Shown here piece by piece: positions 14,071-16,844 of a DNA stretch of 16,844 nt. The translations under genes and the position numbers were made by a program. Within the stretch, counting starts at the first letter, position 1. Each line of letters starts with the position of its first letter. Location: positions 1-16,844 of the forward strand of contig DASSZD010000112.1 of NCBI GenBank assembly GCA_035702985.1, written 5' to 3'. The notes under the pieces were generated by a model that was not told the origin of the DNA, did not search any database, and saw only the letters and a list, made by a program, of their open reading frames with translations. The DNA is from JAKAXG01 sp035702985. Lineage in GTDB: Bacteria > Actinomycetota > Acidimicrobiia > Acidimicrobiales > Palsa-688.

Positions 14071-14714
14071 CCGCCGGTGCCGCCGATCCCGCCGGTGCCG
14101 CCGCCGGGCCCGGCCGGCCCTACGGCCGGTTCCCCGCCGGGCGGCCCTACGGTCTGCGCCGGCGGACCGTGCCGGCGGGCGCGCCGTGGTGGCGGATCGA
14201 CACCGACGCCCCCGACGCGTGGACCTGGGGCGGGTTCGCCGAACCGCGCAACCGCTTCGACCCGGCGTCCGGAGCCTGGCGGGTGCGCTACGCGGCCCGG
14301 TCCGTCGCCGGCGCCGGGCGGGAGCGCTACCAGGCGACGGGCCGCTACATCCCCGCCGACCACGCCGGGCACCGGCTGGTGCGGCTGGAGGCGCTCCGGC
14401 GGCTGCGGGTGCTGGATCTGCGCACCGAGGCCAACCTGGACGCCCTGGGCGTGGACGACCGGGTGAGCACCGGACGGGAGGCGGAGGTGTGGGACGCCTG
14501 CCACCGCCTGGCCGACGCGGCCAGGGCCTGGTGGGGCCACGACCTCGACGGCATCGTCTACCGGTCCCGGACCACCCCGGCGTCGTCGGCCAACCTCCTG
14601 GCCTTCTTCTCGGCGGCCCCGTTCCGGGCCACCAGCACCCGGCTGGGGGACTCCACCGCCGAGCTGGTCGAGCTGGTCCTCGACCACGGCTTCACCGTCG
14701 GATTCCCCTTCTGA
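14067..14714 (+). CDS. RES-domain toxin (NAD+-degrading family)
   Basis: A 215-aa protein whose family members (such as mycobacterial MbcT) destroy NAD+ and arrest growth when free of the antitoxin. Conserved RES features: R43 in WWRID, NRFDP (62-66), Y75, E86 in the position of the usual A-x-E, GIVYRSRTTP (162-171), then S173/S174-x-N176 before LLAFF. The first 30 residues are an Ala/Gly/Pro-rich extension. It starts with TTG at 14067, overlapping the antitoxin stop by four bases; no other early start exists, so translation is weak and coupled, as expected for a toxin. A perfect 7-bp hairpin follows the stop codon. NAD+ cleavage is known for the family, not shown here. Confidence 0.8.
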   Translation: MTAGAADPAGAAAGPGRPYGRFPAGRPYGLRRRTVPAGAPWWRIDTDAPDAWTWGGFAEPRNRFDPASGAWRVRYAARSVAGAGRERYQATGRYIPADHAGHRLVRLEALRRLRVLDLRTEANLDALGVDDRVSTGREAEVWDACHRLADAARAWWGHDLDGIVYRSRTTPASSANLLAFFSAAPFRATSTRLGDSTAELVELVLDHGFTVGFPF

Positions 14715-14715
14715 A

Positions 14716-14732
14716 CGGGGCGCCCCGCCCCG
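14716..14732 (+). terminator. Post-stop 7-bp hairpin after the RES toxin
   Basis: CGGGGCG and CGCCCCG pair perfectly around a CCC loop, starting one base after the TGA of the toxin gene. There is no T-run. It separates the toxin-antitoxin operon from the next promoter (TAGCCT at 14737), only 4 nt downstream. Confidence 0.5.
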
Positions 14733-14736
14733 GTCG

Positions 14737-14742
14737 TAGCCT
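14737..14742 (+). promoter_or_regulatory. -10 hexamer TAGCCT of the membrane coiled-coil gene (leaderless)
   Basis: The same hexamer as before the antitoxin gene lies here, ending 7 nt before the GTG at 14750. No ribosome-binding site lies between. It decides the start codon of the next gene. Confidence 0.5.
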
Positions 14743-14749
14743 GAGGCCC

Positions 14750-15574
14750 GTGACGAACCTGCCAGAGCGGGCCGGCCGGCCCGAGGTGACGGTGACCCCC
14801 TCGCTCCTGCGGGCCGCGGTGTCGCCGGGGGCGCTGGTGCTGGCCGCGGCCGGCGCCGGCATCGGCCTCCTGGTGTTCCACACCTGGGTGGTGGCGGTGA
14901 TCCTGGCGTTCGTGGGCTGGTCGGCCCGGATGGCGGCGGCCGGGGTGGCGGCCCGCCGTCACCGGCTGGACGCCCGGCCCCGTCCGGCGCAGATAGACCC
15001 GTGGTCGGTGCCCGAACCGTGGCGGCCGCTGCTCCAGCAGGCGGCGGCCGCCCAGGGCCGCTTCGACCGGGTGGTGGCCGACTGGCCGCCCGGCCCGCTG
15101 CGGGACCGGCTGGTCTCCATGCAGCCCCGGGTGTGGTCCGACGTCGGCGACCTGGCCGCCATGGCCCGGCGGGGGGCGGCCCTGACCGGCTGGAACGGGG
15201 CCGCCCCGGCCCCGGGCCGGCCCACCGTCGAGGGCTTGTCGGCCGAGCTGCGCAGCATCGGCGCCGAGCGGGCCGGGCTGGGCCCCGGGCCTTCGGCCCG
15301 GGCCGGCGAGCTGGACCGCCGGGAGGAGGCGGTCGCCGCCCAGCTGCGCTCGCTGCGCCGCTCCGAGCAGGCGGCGGCCGAGCTGGCCGACCGGATGCGC
15401 TCGGCGCTGGCCCTGCTGGAGCAGAGCGTGACCGGGCTGCTGGCCCTGGGCGGCCAGGCGGCCGGCACCCCTCCCGCCCTGGAGTCGCTGGAGCAGCTCA
15501 GCCTGGAGGTGGCGGCCCTGCAGGCGGCGGTCGCCGAGACGTCCGGCACTCCACCGGAACCGACGACGCCATAG
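14750..15574 (+). CDS. Two-helix membrane protein with C-terminal coiled coil, unknown function, beside pspA
   Basis: A 274-aa protein I do not recognise. A short N-terminal segment is followed by two hydrophobic helices (about 26-43 and 46-66) forming a hairpin in the membrane, with both ends probably cytoplasmic because of the basic run AARRHRLDARPRP (67-79). Then comes a tryptophan-containing motif, IDPWSVPEPWRPLL (82-95), and a long helical region (about 95-265), Leu/Ala/Glu/Arg-rich and probably coiled coil from 160. The next gene, pspA, begins 10 nt after its stop, so a shared membrane-stress role is likely by context. It may anchor or sense for PspA, though it is not PspB, PspC or LiaI as far as I can see. 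The start was placed at GTG 14750 from the leaderless promoter signal. Confidence 0.7.
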   Translation: MTNLPERAGRPEVTVTPSLLRAAVSPGALVLAAAGAGIGLLVFHTWVVAVILAFVGWSARMAAAGVAARRHRLDARPRPAQIDPWSVPEPWRPLLQQAAAAQGRFDRVVADWPPGPLRDRLVSMQPRVWSDVGDLAAMARRGAALTGWNGAAPAPGRPTVEGLSAELRSIGAERAGLGPGPSARAGELDRREEAVAAQLRSLRRSEQAAAELADRMRSALALLEQSVTGLLALGGQAAGTPPALESLEQLSLEVAALQAAVAETSGTPPEPTTP

Positions 15575-15577
15575 CAT
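15572..15577 (+). promoter_or_regulatory. -10 hexamer TAGCAT before pspA (leaderless)
   Basis: TAGCAT shares its first three bases with the TAG stop of the preceding gene and ends 7 nt before the ATG at 15585. It would let pspA be transcribed separately from the operon. It also argues against the ATG at 15576, which lies inside the hexamer. Confidence 0.4.
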
Positions 15578-15584
15578 GGCCGGC

Positions 15585-16418
15585 ATGGGCATGATCGATG
15601 TGCTGCGGCGCCAGTGGCGCTATCTGACCGCCAAGACCGGCAGCCGGCTCGAGGAGAGAGCCGACCCCAAGGTCCAACTGGAGCAGGCCATCGCCGACGC
15701 CCAGGACCAGCACCGCCGCCTGGTCGAGCAGGCCGCCAACGTGGTGGCCAACCAGAAGCAGAACGAGCTGCAGCTCAACCGGGCCATGGAGGAGCTGGAG
15801 AAGGTCAACCACTCCACCCGCCAGGCGCTGATGATGGCTCAGGAGGCCGAGAAGGCCGGTGACGCCGCCAAGGCCCGGGAGTACAACCAGACGGCCGAGG
15901 CGTTCGCCAACCGGTTGATCGCCACCGAGAACCAGGTCAACGACCTCAAGACCCTCAGCCTGCAGTCCGCCCAGGCCGCCGAGCAGGCCCGGGCCGCGGT
16001 GCAGCAGAACTCACTGGCCCTGCAGCAGAAGCTGGCCGAGCGCCAGAAGCTGCTGTCGCAGCTCGACCAGGCCAAGATGCAGGAGCAGCTCAACCGGGCC
16101 ATGAGCAGCCTCAGCGCCACCGTGGACCAGACCGGCCCGTCGCTCGATCAGGTCCGGGAGAAGATCGAGGCCCGCTACGCCAAGGCCATCGGCACCTCGG
16201 AGCTGTCCGGCCAGACCGTCGAGGCCCGGATGCTGGAGGTCCAGCAGGCGGCCATGGGTTCGGAGGCCCGCACCCGCCTCGACTCCATGCGCGCCGAGCT
16301 CGGCATCGGCTCCAGCGCCGGGCTCTCCTCCCCCACCTCCGGTGAGCTGGGAGCCGGCGTGCAGGCGCCCGACCGGGCAGCAGCCAACCCGGTAGAGGAG
16401 AGCGAGCGGCCCTCGTAG
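15585..16418 (+). CDS. pspA: PspA/IM30 (ESCRT-III-like) membrane-stress protein
   Basis: A 277-aa protein of the PspA/Vipp1 family, which assembles on the inner face of stressed membranes. The N-terminal amphipathic helix (MGMIDVLRRQWRYLTAKTG) is followed by DPKVQLEQAIADAQDQHRRL, typical for the family, then long coiled-coil helices to about 200 and a helix carrying EARMLEVQQAAMGSEARTRLDSMRAELG. A Ser/Pro/Gly-rich tail of about 40 residues ends the protein. It is about 55 residues longer than E. coli PspA, mostly in that tail. The upstream membrane coiled-coil gene is the likely partner, and a YdjI-like SPFH protein, a PspA-linked family in Bacillus, is encoded about 6.6 kb away. ATG 15585 is preferred to 15576 because of the promoter. 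Confidence 0.92.
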   Translation: MGMIDVLRRQWRYLTAKTGSRLEERADPKVQLEQAIADAQDQHRRLVEQAANVVANQKQNELQLNRAMEELEKVNHSTRQALMMAQEAEKAGDAAKAREYNQTAEAFANRLIATENQVNDLKTLSLQSAQAAEQARAAVQQNSLALQQKLAERQKLLSQLDQAKMQEQLNRAMSSLSATVDQTGPSLDQVREKIEARYAKAIGTSELSGQTVEARMLEVQQAAMGSEARTRLDSMRAELGIGSSAGLSSPTSGELGAGVQAPDRAAANPVEESERPS

Positions 16419-16451
16419 CCCCGGAGGCGCGCGCCGGCGGGCCAGGGGACG

Positions 16452-16844
16452 CTAGGACTCCTTCTCGACGTGCCCCCCGAACTCCTTGCGCATGGCCGAC
16501 AGCAGCTTGTCGGCGTAGTCGGCCTCCCCCCGGGAGGCGAAGCGCTCGAACAGCGCGGCGCTGAGCACGTGGGCCGGGACCGCCTCGTCGATGGCCGCCA
16601 TCAGGGTCCAGCGGCCCTCGCCGGAGTCCGACACCCGGCCGGCGAAGGTCTCGAGCTGCGGATCCTGGCGCAGGGCGTGGGCGGTGAGATCCAGCAGCCA
16701 GGAGGCGATCACGCTGCCCCGCCGCCACACCTCGGCGATGTCGGCCAGGTTCAGGTCGTACCGGTACCGCTCGGGGTCGCGGAGCGGGGTCGTCTCGGCG
16801 TCGGCCGCGTGCTCCCGGTTGCCGACGTTCGCGTGCCGCAGGAC
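16452..16844 (-). CDS. gnd: 6-phosphogluconate dehydrogenase, decarboxylating (C-terminal part)
   Basis: The frame is open to the right edge, so only the last 130 residues are present. They read ANVGN, then AETTPLRDPERYRYDLNLAD, IAEVWRRGSVIASWLLDLTA, VSDSGEGRWTLMAAIDEAVP, LSAALFERFASRG and LLSAMRKEFGGHVEK, all typical of the NAD-type short 6-phosphogluconate dehydrogenases (about 300 aa). The enzyme oxidises 6-phosphogluconate to ribulose 5-phosphate and CO2. It converges on pspA with 33 bp between the stops; that gap contains a 10-bp palindrome, GGCGCGCGCC (16426-16435), but no classic terminator. The cofactor-binding N-terminus is outside the window, so NAD rather than NADP use is inferred from the C-terminal type. 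Confidence 0.93.
   Translation of the reverse strand, partial: VLRHANVGNREHAADAETTPLRDPERYRYDLNLADIAEVWRRGSVIASWLLDLTAHALRQDPQLETFAGRVSDSGEGRWTLMAAIDEAVPAHVLSAALFERFASRGEADYADKLLSAMRKEFGGHVEKES

Noticed and set aside
14024..14749. The frame of the membrane coiled-coil gene is open through the RES toxin gene.
   Set aside because: It is a frame shadow without homology. The GTG at 14750 has its own promoter signal.

Overview
The window is very GC-rich, gene-dense DNA. GTG and TTG starts are common, and several -10-like hexamers (TAGCCT, TAGCAT) sit 6-8 nt before a start codon. With [4Fe-4S] APS reductase, a mycobacterial-style ferredoxin-dependent sulfite reductase, NAD-type 6-phosphogluconate dehydrogenase and class II DAHP synthase, this points to Actinomycetota. 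An acidimicrobial lineage is my best guess, but it is inference. I see no tRNA, rRNA, CRISPR array, insertion sequence or phage gene.

Layout. (1) 1-709: 3' part of class II DAHP synthase, followed by a post-stop hairpin, a short GC-rich repeat cluster and a C-rich, G-poor stretch. (2) 1084-1995, minus: an AbiEi-like winged-helix protein fused to a DUF559/PD-(D/E)XK-like domain, with no partner toxin. (3) 2106-4792: assimilatory sulfate reduction, sulfite reductase then APS reductase, separated by a 209-bp C-rich repeat spacer. (4) 4925-6706: a secreted coiled-coil/glucosaminidase cell-wall enzyme. (5) 6802-8966, minus: an overlapping two-gene operon of an SPFH protein (B. subtilis YdjI-like, six CxxC knuckles) and a membrane Tim44-like zinc-ribbon protein. 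Divergent from it, 9153-11543, is a MoxR-type AAA+ ATPase plus CoxE-like VWA pair. (6) 11746-12270: a small unknown helical protein whose end overlaps convergent proA (12211-13464, minus). (7) 13552-14714: an Xre/ParS-like antitoxin and RES-domain toxin pair. (8) 14750-16418: an unknown two-helix membrane coiled-coil protein and PspA. (9) 16452-16844, minus: the C-terminal part of 6-phosphogluconate dehydrogenase.

How the genes may work together. CysH and Sir give consecutive steps from APS to sulfite to sulfide. The SPFH, Tim44-like, MoxR/VWA, membrane coiled-coil and PspA genes look like parts of an envelope-stress system. PspA and a YdjI-like SPFH protein are functionally linked in B. subtilis. 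Here they lie in two clusters about 6.6 kb apart, with a toxin-antitoxin pair and proA between them, so joint function is a hypothesis.

Most notable observations: both halves of the sulfite reductase carry a complete C-x5-C/C-x3-C cluster motif; the possible PspA/SPFH/MoxR-VWA membrane module with an undescribed membrane partner; a divergent RES toxin-antitoxin pair; and 11-bp-spaced direct repeats over the -35 region of the SPFH operon.
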